NCBI RefSeq assembly: GCF_023065955.2 | Contig: NW_026622952.1 | Location: forward strand, 31,172,313-31,236,312 | Origin: Ursus arctos | Lineage: Eukaryota; Chordata; Mammalia; Carnivora; Ursidae | Length of the DNA: 64,000 bases | Reading direction: 5' to 3' | Shown: piece by piece, positions 35,389 to 45,800 of the stretch | How positions within the stretch are numbered: the stretch's first letter is position 1 | Layout of the letters: each line of letters begins with the position of its first letter | Notes under the pieces: generated by a model | The model's database searches: none | Seen by the model: only the letters and a program-made list of their open reading frames with translations | What the model was told of the DNA's origin: nothing | Made by a program: the position numbers and the translations under genes

Positions 35389-37219
35389 AAAAGGTTAATT
35401 CAAAATAAAATAGTAATAAATAATGAAGTTTACTCAGTAATTAGTATTCTGTATGTTGGTGAGAAAATGCTCAATATGCATTTTTAAAATTTAGCACATT
35501 ATAAATATTACATTGTTACTAAGAGATAAAAATATATACTTAACCTTTTTTATCTACTTCAATCGAGTGTAAAAAAAAAAAAAGCAAAGTTGACAACTGC
35601 AACAAAAATAGAAAATCATTAAGCTAACATTAAGAAATCAAGTTTTGTGTCCTCAGATTCATTACTCCATTCAAGAATACCCTGAAAGAATATATAATGT
35701 TTCTTTGTATCTCTGAAATGTTTTTTGAAATGTATTCCTAAAACGTTTATAAATAGCAAGGAAATTGATATAAGGACAATCAATAAGATAATGAATATAG
35801 AATTCCATAGTCTTTAAATATTTTTTAGTAGTATGAGACTTGTGGGTCATTTGAGAAGGTGACATAGTCTCATACTTAGTACATCAGAAGTCATGAATTT
35901 TAATCCCAGTTTCTATCATCTATGAAATGCCCTCAGACAAACGTCTTTAACTTTTGTTTCTACATAGGGAGAAAATAAAGTTAATAATATCTGTTTCTTA
36001 TCAAACAAAAATTTTCCAAAGATTCATGGGCTATTAAAAAAAAAATTTCAAAATCCTAAGGGAAAAGAGTTGTGTCATTTATAACTATAAAATATTATTT
36101 CAAATATGAACTATGAATCTTCGCTTGTTATGAATTTTAAAATTAATCTCAAAAGAAGAGTTTCAGGCAGGGAATTTCTTCTTGGTTAAAATGTCATGAA
36201 CTTGGCAAAAGATTTAGTGTTTTAGGGAAGGACCTATATCGGAATAAATTTTCAGAATTGAAACTTTCTGAATGTCTCTAGGCATTTTAAATAATATAAA
36301 AATGTCAGTATCTCAGTATTGTGAATTTTTAGCCCAACACAAAGACAGACTCCGTCACAGAGGAAGACATTAACACTAAGGAAGGATAGGTCATCTCCCA
36401 TGAGCTTTGGGTTTTTCTTCTTCCTCCTGACTTCATTCCACTTTTTTCGTAGTGAGCGCATATTCCCAGCAAGGTCCTCAATTGAATCTAAAATTATAGA
36501 TCAGAGACAGATATTGAATGCTCAATTATAGGTAAGAAGGCAGAGAGCAAGAGGAAACAAGGTGTAGATTGATATATTTCACTTATTCTTCAATGTACTT
36601 CATATAACTACAAATCTTTTAAAGGGAATTTTTAATGTTTTTTTCATTGAAGAAACTGAAGCAAATTATGCTTAAGTAAATTATTGAGGATCACAAAGAT
36701 AATGGTAAAGTTGTTTTTCACTAACAATTCACTGGCTCTAAATCCCTTTCACTTTTAAAGCACCAGCTAAGAAGTAGATGAAGCCTCCTAAGATCAGAAT
36801 GTTTCATTTGTAGGTAGGAATGATTTAGTTAACTACCAAAGATAAAATCTTTCCTTCAACACAAAGGAAAAAGTGTATATACTGTGCTCCTACCTCTATT
36901 CACTGCTTTTCTAAAGCATTCTTGGCCAACTCTTTCTATCTCCTATGTTTCTGAAGCAGACCTGCTCCTTTACATCCTTGACAATGACTTCTCCCAATGT
37001 GAGCACATGCAGCTTCACTATCTGCCCTCGTAACATTTTCTCTATCTGCCTGAAGCAGATAGAATGAAACTGCATCTCTGCCCAAAGAGAAAATTACACA
37101 AGGACGTGAGCTAAAATCTATAATACAATTTTGAAACTTATTTATGTGTTCTAATTTAGCTAAACATGAAAACTGTGTGGGGAATACCTATGTGATTTGT
37201 CTTTTAAAAAAGCAAATTA
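35389..37219. other. Intergenic DNA with weak MIR traces
   Basis: A possible sense MIR at about 35880-36000 ('tttaatcccagtttctatc', 'gggagaaaataaagttaataat') and a possible inverted MIR at about 36630-36770 ('gaagaaactgaagcaaa', 'attgaggatcacaaagat'). A 9-bp-arm hairpin ('tctatctgc' / 'gcagataga') lies near 37040-37062. No gene seen. Confidence 0.45.
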
Positions 37220-37377
37220 GGGGTGCCTGGGTGGCTCAAATCTCAGACCTTTGGCTCAGGTTATGATCTCAGGGTTCTGGCATGGAGCCCCATGTTGGGC
37301 TCACTGCTCAGCAGGGAGTCTGCTTCTCCCTCTCCCTCTGACCCTCCCCCCAGCTCGTGCTCTCTCTCTCTCTCAAA

Positions 37378-37412
<35 letters not shown>
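37220..37412 (+). mobile_element. SINEC (older carnivore type)
   Basis: 'ggggtgcctgggtggctca', 'tttggctcaggttatgatctc', 'ggagccccatgttgggctc', 'ctcagcagggagtctgcttc', CT-rich tract, and an (AAAT) tail of ten or more units (about 37374-37412). Confidence 0.95.
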
Positions 37413-38204
37413 ATTTAAAAAGTACAATTCTGTATTTGTCAATAAAAGAACCATGTTGAAGTTCAGGAGATCTGACTGTTGCACAGCAACGTGAATATAC
37501 TTAACAACATTGATTTGTACACTTAAAAATAGTTATGATGGTAAATTTAATGCTATGTTGATTTTATTTAATCACAAAAAAACTATCCCCAGAAAAACAA
37601 ACCCCATGTTCCTTTTTTACATCAAGGGTATCAATAACAGCGTTATGTCCTGAGTTTATATGCTAACACAAAATTTGTTGTTTCTTCGAACACTTATAAA
37701 AATGTAAACAGGATGCATACATTTATATTTCTGTGTACTAGTGACTTAGATATTTACCCATGAACTTTTCATGGTTAAGCATTCCAGTTTTTCTAGCTTC
37801 ACATATTGATACAGTGAAACATCTGAGGAAAATTTGCCAGATAAAAAATTTTACAAACCCCATCAATTTATACCCACATTTACTGCCCGTTCTCCTGAGT
37901 ATAGATTGAATAAAGAAGAATTATATTCAGCCGAAGATTTAGTTATGGACACTGAAGTACATCATTAAGCATTGATTAAACTTAGCTTTTTATATGAAGA
38001 GACTATCTCTTATAAAGTAGATTTTTTCCCTTTTAACGTCACAAATAAATAATAAATTTTAATTCTACCTTATATTTAGCGTGTTCCCAAATTTTTATAG
38101 ACACACTCTTAAGTGAAAAAGGACGCTTTGGGACAAACAACCAGGTAAATATAAAAAGCTTAAATGTGAAGACACCCTAAAACTCACCTTGCTCAATACC
38201 TAGT

Positions 38205-38249
<45 letters not shown>

Positions 38250-39009
38250 ATTTTACCTTTTAGAAAAACCATAACTGAAGAAGCTGAGTGACTGTTCAAC
38301 ACACAATTACACAGTAGTGGTCTAGTTGATAGCCAAATCAAAATTACACTGAAAGTATTCTGATCCCCAGACCAGTGTTCTACCTCATATTATAGATAAC
38401 TTCAGGAAGGTACTGCCATTAAATACAGAATCAAATAGTTTTCAGATTTCAAGGAAATTAAAAAAAAAAATAGATGTCCTTACTTGCATTGAATCTATCG
38501 TGATAAAACGAAGGCCTTCTTTTTTAAAAAATCTTGGAGAACGTAAGATTAATTTTTAAATAAACACATATCTGCATCCAAAATCTGGAATATGTGAGCA
38601 GCAAATAAGTATTTAATTCCTTTTTAAATTAATGAAATATACAGGAAGGAAGTAGTTTGTTTTTCAATACTGCACCCACATTTTTTATTATAACTAATTC
38701 CTGTATTGCAGTGAGTTTGGCTCTCCAGTCATCACAAGTTCTCATGCTATGTCTCAGCCCCATACACGGCAAAAGGTCTTATACAATTTCTTATTCTGAA
38801 TGGGATAGGTGCAATTAGTCTTTGTTTTCCAAGGTTACAAAACTTCCAAACTTCGTGAGAATGAAAGAAATGCGGTTGCCATAAAAGCAGAAGAAAATTC
38901 TGCTGTGTCTCTTCAGTGCAATAATACTGATTTATCAACACAGTAATATACATTTCAGGAGAATGAATATTAGCAGGAATATAGAATCTCATTTTATAAG
39001 GATAAACTG
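37413..39009. other. Intergenic DNA with a (TTTA)n repeat and a MIR trace
   Basis: (ATTT)n microsatellite at 38207-38248 (about 10 units). An inverted MIR fragment at about 38262-38390 ('aagaagctgagtgactgttc', 'caattacacagtagtgg', 'ctgatccccagaccagtgttc'). A 90-codon minus-strand frame (38747-39019) is unrecognised. No gene called. Confidence 0.5.
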
Positions 39010-39345
39010 GCCAATTCATTAAGGGGACATAACTGCTAAATGTTTATGCACCTAATAACAGAGCCTCAAAATAGAGGAAGCAAAATCTGCTGGAAATGCA
39101 AGGGGTAAAAGATAAACCCACAGTTGTAGCTCGTGTTTTTAATATAACTTTATGTAAAATTGATGAAACAATGAAAGAAGATCATCATGCTTAGAATACA
39201 CTTGAACAGCACTACTTAATTTGACATATTTAACATTTATAGACTATTCAAACTAACAACAATAGATTACAGGTTCTTTTTAAATACACACAGAGCTATT
39301 ACCAAGACAAACCATACTGTAGGCAATGAAGTAAGTCTCTATAGA

Positions 39346-39494
39346 TTTACATTAATTCCTATCATGTTCTTTGTTCTTTGACCACCTGGAATTAAATTGA
39401 AATTTAAATAAATTTATTTATTTAAATGTAAATAAATTTACATTAATTCCTATCATGTTGTATGTTCTTTGACCACCTGGAATTAAATTGAAAA
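39346..39494. repeat. Local direct duplication inside L1 ORF2
   Basis: 58-bp unit at 39346-39403 repeated at 39437-39494 with two mismatches ('gttctttgttc' / 'gttgtatgttc'), separated by 33 bp of A/T-rich sequence. Duplicates the 'ctttgaccacctggaatt' segment of the endonuclease-RT linker. Confidence 0.9.
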
Positions 39495-40040
39495 TTGATA
39501 ACAGAAAGATATCTGGAAAACTCCCAGATGCATGGAAACCATGTAGATATAAATAAAAAAGAAATAAAAAGGGAAATTAGAAAGTGTTTTGAGTTTAATG
39601 AAAATGAAAAGCAACATGCTGGATTTTGTTGGATGCAGCTAAAGCTATATATATTAGAAAGGTATAAAATCAGTGACCTCAACTTAAACCTTTTTTAAAG
39701 AAAATCAATAAAATTTTACCTATTCTATCTACATTGATAGGAAAAAGTTAGAATAGGCAGAAATCTCCAATATCAAAAATGAGAGAGGAAACACTATAGA
39801 TACAACAGATATTAAAAGGATGATAAAATGAAATATATACACAATTTTTATTCATATACTGACAACTTAGATGAAAAATACAGATTTACTGAAAAGGTGA
39901 ATATACCAAATTCCATCCCATACCAAAAAGAAATAGATAACCTGGATAGCCCTATATCTATTAAAGGCACTGAATTCATCGTTAAAAACCTCTTCGCAAA
40001 GTAAACCCCAGTGGTAGATAGCTTCAAAGGTGAATTCTAC

Positions 40041-40660
40041 TGTATTATTCAGCTATAAAAAAGAATGAAATCTTGTCATTTGCAATGACCTGAATGACCT
40101 GAAGAGTATAATGCTAAGCCAAATAAGTCAGAGAAAGACAAATACCATATGATTTCATATGTGAAATTTAAGAAACAAAACAAGTGGGGCGCCTGGGTGG
40201 CACAGCGGTTGGGCGTCTGCTTTCGGCTCAGGGCGTGATCCCGGCGATCTGGGATCGAGCCCCACATCAGGCTCTTCCACTATGAGCCTGCTTCTTCCTC
40301 TCCCACTCCCCCTGCTTGTGTTCCCTCTCTCGCTGGATGTCTCTATCCTGTCTCTATCTCTGTCAAATAAATAAATAAAATCTTTAAAAAAAAAAAAAAA
40401 AAGAAACAAAACAAGTGAGAAAAAAAAAAAAAAAGAAAGGAAGAAAGACAAACCTGGAAACAGACTCTTAATCATAGCAAATCAACTGATGGTTACCAGA
40501 GGGGAGGGGATATGGGGGACCAGTGAAGCAGGTGAAGTGATTAAGGCTATACTTACCTTGATGAGCACTGCATAATGTATAGAATTGTTGAATCAGGATA
40601 TTGTATACCTGAAATCAATATAACACTGTATATTAACTATACTGGATGTAAAATATTTCA
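40041..40660 (+). mobile_element. L1 3' end inserted in older L1, itself carrying a SINE
   Basis: 'tgtattattcagctataaaa', 'ttgtcatttgcaatgacc', 'taatgctaagccaaataagtc', then SINE, 'cagactcttaatcatagc', 'ggttaccagaggggagggg', 3'UTR 'gtatattaactatactgg'. Perfect 15-bp target-site duplication 'aaaggtgaattctac' at 40026-40040 and 40661-40675. Confidence 0.93.
40187..40400 (+). mobile_element. SINEC (young arctoid type)
   Basis: 'gggcgcctgggtggcacagc', 'gcgtctgctttcggctcagg', 'gatctgggatcgagccccac', 'cctgcttcttcctctcccac', tail 'caaataaataaataaaatc' and a long A-run. Perfect 17-bp target-site duplication 'aagaaacaaaacaagtg' at 40170-40186 and 40401-40417. Innermost of three nested elements. The minus-strand frames at 40076 and 40155 are shadows. 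Confidence 0.97.
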
Positions 40661-43600
40661 AAAGGTGAATTCTACCAAATATTTAAGAAAAAAGAACTTG
40701 TTCTACTCAAACCTCACAGTAACCCGAAGAGGAGAAAATACTTCTCATTTTATTCTTTAAGGCCAGAAATCCATGTATGAAAAGTAGGCAAATAAATAGA
40801 AGAAACGAAAACTACAGACCAATACCCCTTATGAAAATAGATGCAAGATCATCCTACAATTCACTAAAAGATCCAACACAATTCCAGTTAAAATACCAAC
40901 AGTGTTTGTTTGTTTTTAGGAATTAACAAACGGCTTCTAAAATTCATATGGACATTTCCTAGAATATCCAAGATAATTTTAGAAAAGAAAAATACAAGTG
41001 AAAAGCTAAAGCCATAATGATCTATGTACTGTGTTATTGGTGAAAACACGTACAAATACATTAATAAAATAGAATAGATAGTCTACAAATGCATACACAC
41101 ACACACAAAGTTTTTTTTCACAAAAGTACAAAGGCACACCAATAAAGAAAGAATATTGTTTTCAACAAATGTTACTGAAACAATTGAATATCCATAGGTA
41201 AAAAAATAAAGAATGTTGATCCTTACCTCATGCTATATAAAAATTAGCTCTAAATGTATTGTGGATCAAAATTAAAAATTTAGAATTCTACATTCTACAA
41301 CAAAACATAAGATAAAACATTTGGAACTTCTGTTTGGCAAATATTTCTTATATATATAACACCAGAAGCATGATTCCTAATAAAGCAAATTAATATATTA
41401 AACTTCATCAAAATTAAAAACTTTGTTCTTTGAAAACCCTTGGTTAAGAGAAAGAAAAGGCTAACCACATGCTTGAGAGAAATATTTGCAAAACTGATAT
41501 CTCATAAAGGACTTGAAGACTTAATCTATTAAAAAATTCTCATTAATTAGAATAAAAGCATCCTAATAAAAAATTAGACCAAAGAATTAGGGAAAAACGA
41601 AAGACAAAAGACTTGAAAAGACCTTTCCTTAAAGAAGATGTAAAGAAAACAAGTACATAAAATAATGCTCAATAACATTACTTACAAGGAAATTCAAATC
41701 AAAAACAAAATGAGGAATCACTATATACTTATTTGAATGACTACAATTAAACAGATTATCAATAACAACTATTGGAAAGGTTTAGAGGATTTCAAACTTT
41801 TCATGAAGTGTCCAGGCATAGGTAAAATGATAAAGCCACTTTGGAAAACAGTTTGGTATTTTCTAAAATGTTAAAATACCTATCTCACAAGATGCAGCCA
41901 TTAAAATTTCAGGTATTTTCCCAAAATAAATAAAAGCCTATACATAAAAGTGTTATTTGTGGATATTCATAAGAACTTTATTTGTAATAGCCAAAATTCT
42001 GAAACAAAAAAATACCAAACTACAGGAGAATGGATAAACAAAACAGTAGTGTACTCTGTACAATGGGATACTATTCAGAAATAAAACGAATGAATTATTG
42101 ATATACCAGCAACATGAATGAATATCAAAATAACTGTGCTAAGTAGAAAGAATCTAACCAAAGAGCACATAATGTATGATTCCACTGACAAAGAAAAAAA
42201 ATTCAGAAAATGTGACTTCTGATTTCTGGTTCCACATGTAAGGAGCTTGGAAGTCATTATTTTGTCCCAACAACAAGTAAAGTGCCAAAAAGACTGGAAA
42301 GTTAGCAACTATTCTTAGATGCATGAGAGATGCCCGCAATGATTGGAGACACAGGCAGTTAGTTATAGGAAGTCGAGGCTTACCTGAGCATCAGGAGAAA
42401 CCACAACAGCAACCAGGCCCACAGTAGGAAAACCTGAACTGTAGTTGACAAATTGCTGGGGCTCAGTATGGACAAGCCTAAGAGTTACAAACTCCAGGGG
42501 GATTCATTCACTGCGGGGGGTGGGGGGCACAATATAGTAAGGTTTACCTCCAGGATCTTAACCAGATCCCTACAGTCAATATCAGAGGAAAACTTCCTTC
42601 CTGTTTCTGGCAAGGGGAGGGAAAAAGGAACCACTTTGAAATATGCCAGAGCATTCTCTTCTTCTGAACAAGGCAAGCCCTCAGCAGAAACTTGTTAACC
42701 AGAGCCTGACCTGCTAGAGTGTTGTGAGAGCCTAAGTGCCCCAGAGGAAGGGAGATAGCCAACTCTAGTTAGTTCTGCTCTTCCCCATGGGAGAAGGGAA
42801 TTACACAAGTCTAGCCCACTCTGGAGCCATCCTGTCCCACCTCAGGAGGGAGAAAAACACTAGCCAGCTCTTGTGAGGTTCACAGTCCAGAAGCTCAGGC
42901 TCTCTAAGACTGAGACCTGGTCACAGGCCTATAGAATGCTTCCCCTGCCCCCACAGCTCACCACTACGTTACTAAAGGCCTATATGCAGCAGTTCCTTTT
43001 ACCTGGTACCACGCGTCTGGCCATCAAGAAAAAAATGTCACGGCCTAGCTGAAGTCAAACAACAGAGTTGGAAGACAGAGAGCAAGCATTAGAACCAGAC
43101 ATGGCAGGGATGTTGAAATGATCAGACTGAGAATTTAAGACAGCTATGATAAATATGCTCAGGGCTCTAATGCCTGCCGTGGACAGCACGCAGAAACAGT
43201 TGAGCAATATAAGCAGAGACACGGAAATCCCAAGAAAGAACAAAACAAGAACAAAAAATGCTGGAGATAGAAAGCATTGTACTTAAATGAAGACTGCCTC
43301 TGATGGGCTTAATAATGGACTGGAGGTGGCTGATGATGGAATCCCTGAGCTCAAAGATATATTATCAGAATTCTTCAAAACCAAAACAAACTAAACAAAG
43401 ACTGGGTCAAAACAAAACAAAACAAACAAACAAAAAACCCCAGCACAGAACATTCAAAGACTATGGAACAACTAGAAAAGGTCTAACATACTTTTAATGG
43501 GAATACAAGAAGGAGAAGAAAGAAAGAAAGAAAGGAACAGAATATTCAAAAGAAAAATGACAAAAAATTTCCCAAATTAATGTCAGACACCAAACCACAT

Positions 43601-43957
43601 ATCCTGAAAGCTCAGAGAACACCATGCAGGATAAATATCAAAGAAAACCTACCTAGGCATGTCATTTTCAAACTGCAGAATATCGAACATAAAGGAAAAA
43701 TTCTGCACAGAGCCAGAGGAAAAAATACCATAGGTACAAAGCTAAGAATTAAATCTAACTTCTCCTCAAAAACCATGTAACTGAGAAGAAAGTAGAGTGA
43801 AATATTAAAATGTTGAAGGAAAAAAAAACACCTGTTAGAAATCTCTACTCTGAAAAGTTATCCTTTAAAAGTGAAAGAGAATTGAAGACTTTCATACGAA
43901 CAAAAATGGAGGGAATTCATTGCCAGTAAACCTGCCTTGCAAGAAGTGTCAAAAGAC

Positions 43958-44161
43958 GGGGCGCCTGGGTGGCACAGCGGTTAAGCTCTGCCTTCGGCTC
44001 AGGGCGTGATCCCGGAGTTCTGGGATCGAGCCCCACGTCAGGCTCTTCCGCTGGGAGCCTGCTTCTTCCTCTCCCACTCCCCCTGCTTGTGTTCCCTCTC
44101 TCGCTGGCTGTCTCTCTCTCTCTGTCAAATAAATAAATAAAATCTTAAAAAAAAAAAAAAA
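43958..44161 (+). mobile_element. SINEC (young arctoid type)
   Basis: 'ggggcgcctgggtggcacagc', split motif set 'ttcggctcagggcgtgatcc', 'gggatcgagccccacgtc', 'cctgcttcttcctctcccac', 'caaataaataaataaaatc', poly-A. Perfect 17-bp target-site duplication 'aagaagtgtcaaaagac' at 43941-43957 and 44162-44178, inside L1 ORF1. Confidence 0.97.
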
Positions 44162-44655
44162 AAGAAGTGTCAAAAGACATCTGAAATTAATATAACACTG
44201 TATTTTAACTATACTGGGATTTAGAAAAAGTGTTAAAAATAAGCTCTTTAAAGAAAAGGCAAACAATAAAAGTCAGAATGTTGAGTCTACATAAAAAAAA
44301 GAAAGATCATCACAGAAGAAATGCGTGAAAATACAATGACAACATTTATTTTTCTTATTCTTAATTGACATATTGCAGTTTGTTCAAAATAATACTAATG
44401 TATTTGATTGTATATGCTTATGTATACATCTTATGCGTATGTATATATGCTCATGTATAGTCATATATAAGTGACCGGAGTGACAGCAATGATAAATTGA
44501 TTGGGAGGGAAGAATTAGGACTATTTTGTTACTATAAGATACAATATTTGTAAAATGGTAAAGTGTTATTTGACAGTGGACTTGGATTAGTTGCAAAAGT
44601 ATATTGTAAACTCTAGGGCAACCACTAAAATAATTTTTTTAAAAAAGAAATATAG

Positions 44656-44840
44656 GAGGCGCCTGGTGGCTCAGTCGTTAAGCATCTGCCTTTGGCTCAG
44701 GGCATGATCCCAGCGTTCTGCTATCGAGACCCACATCAGGCTCCTCTGCTGGGAGCTTGCTTCTTCCTCTCCCACTCCCCTGCTTGTGTTCCCTCTCTCG
44801 CTGGCTGTCATTCTCTCTGTCAAATAGATAAATAAAATCT

Positions 44841-44870
<30 letters not shown>
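44656..44870 (+). mobile_element. SINEC (young arctoid type)
   Basis: 'ggcgcctggtggctcagtcg', 'catctgcctttggctcaggg', 'cctctgctgggagcttgc', 'ttcttcctctcccactcccc', tail 'caaatagataaataaaatc' and AAAT repeats. Lies in the L1 inter-ORF region. Target-site duplication is not clear because the flank is A-rich. The minus-strand frame 44671-45000 is its shadow. Confidence 0.94.
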
Positions 44871-44871
<1 letters not shown>

Positions 44872-45255
44872 TGTAACTAATATGCTAAGGAGAGAAAATG
44901 GAATCATATAAAATGTCCAACTGAAAATGCAAAATGCAAAAAGGCGAAGAAGACAAAATGTGGAACAAAAATAAGAGTGACCAATAGAAAACAGAAACAT
45001 ACATGATAGATGTTAATTCAGCTATATTCAGTTTGGACATCAATGATCTAAATGCTCCAATTAAAAGACAGATTGTCGGAATGGATCAAAAAACATGAAC
45101 CAACTATGTCTTATACAAGAAACCCACTTTAAATATAGAGACACTTGTAGATTAAAAGTAAATGGAACAAGAAAAACATACCATCCGAATACTAATCAAA
45201 AGAAGCTATGTTAATTTAAGGCAGATCCTGTTTCAAAGCAAGGAAAGTTATCAAG

Positions 45256-45800
45256 AATAACAACAAATGTTGGCGAGGATGTGGAGAAAGGGAAACCCTC
45301 TTACACTGTTGGTGGGAATGCAAGCTGGTTCAGCCACTCTGGAAAACAGTATGGAGGGTCCTCAAGATGTTAAAAATAGAGCTACCCTATGACCCAGTGA
45401 TTACACTACTAGGAACTTATCCCAAATATGCAGATGTAGTGAAAAGAAGGGGGAAATGCAGCCCAATGTTCATAGCAGCAATGTCCACAATAGCCAAACT
45501 GTGGAAAGAACTGAGATGCCCTTCAACAGATGAATGGATAAAGAAGATGTGGTTCATATATATAATGGAATATTAGCTATCAGAAAGGATGAATACCCAC
45601 CATTTGCATTGACATGGCTGAAACTGGAGGGTATTATGCTAAGTGAAAGAAGTCAAGCAGAGAAAGACAATTATCATATGGTTTCACTCATACGTGGAAC
45701 ATAAGGAATAGCCCACAGAGGACCATAGGGGAAGGGAGGGAAGACTGAAGGGGGAGAAAGCAGAGTTTATGGAGACACAAACCCTCTGAGATAGGAATAT
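45256..45800 (+). mobile_element. L1 ORF2 C-terminal segment (younger L1)
   Basis: Starts 'aacaacaaatgttggcgagg', then 'ttacactgttggtgggaatg', and frame 45367-45576 encodes the ORF2 C-terminus ('ELPYDPVITLLGTYPKYADV', 'KLWKELRCPSTDEWIKKMWF'). Continues past the stop through 'gctaagtgaaagaagtcaag' and 'tcactcatacgtggaacat'. It is much less decayed than the endonuclease segment to its left, so it comes from a later L1. No poly-A tail or target-site duplication was found. Confidence 0.85.

Larger units (their letters stand above)
39010..42214 (+). mobile_element. Old L1 ORF2 relic (endonuclease to C-terminus), interrupted
   Basis: Sense L1 ORF2. 'tgtttatgcacctaataacagagcctc' marks the endonuclease domain (split motif 'atgcacctaataacagagcc'), then 'gttctttgaccacctggaatt', 'ggatgcagctaaagctatat', RT region through 'gatagcttcaaaggtgaattctac' at 40040, continuing at 40661 with 'aactacagaccaatacccctt', 'aaaattcatatggacattt' and the C-terminal 'atggataaacaaaacagtag', 'gatactattcagaaataaaacg'. 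Heavily mutated with many indels, so no frame survives. It is interrupted by a younger L1 tail (40041-40660) and ends where another L1 5' end begins (42215). A 58-bp internal direct repeat is at 39346-39403 and 39437-39494. Confidence 0.85.
42215..45255 (+). mobile_element. L1 5'UTR, ORF1, inter-ORF and ORF2 start (inverted copy 2)
   Basis: 5'UTR from about 42215 to 43098 ('tctggttccacatgtaagg', 'caacaacaagtaaagtgcc'). ORF1 begins at the ATG at about 43100, with an in-frame TGA at codon 7. Coiled-coil region to about 43380; the RNA-binding region appears in frame 43580-43780 as 'QRTPCRI' and 'LPRHVIFKL', matching the ORF1p core, and continues to about 43957 and beyond the SINE. Inter-ORF region ('gtaaactctagggcaaccac') is split by a second SINE. 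ORF2 starts near 45000: 'aatgctccaattaaaagacag', 'caagaaacccactttaaa' encode the endonuclease motif with DLNAP-like and QETHF-like segments. Endonuclease homology stops at 45255. All frames are broken. Confidence 0.88.

Noticed and set aside
36988..37070. Short hairpin as a microRNA gene
   Set aside because: A 9-bp stem is too short for a precursor, and no longer pairing is visible.
42453..42698. Open frame at 42453-42698 (+) and its counterpart at 8353-8595 (-) as a conserved duplicated protein
   Set aside because: The similarity is explained by both lying in the L1 5'UTR, which is non-coding in this frame.
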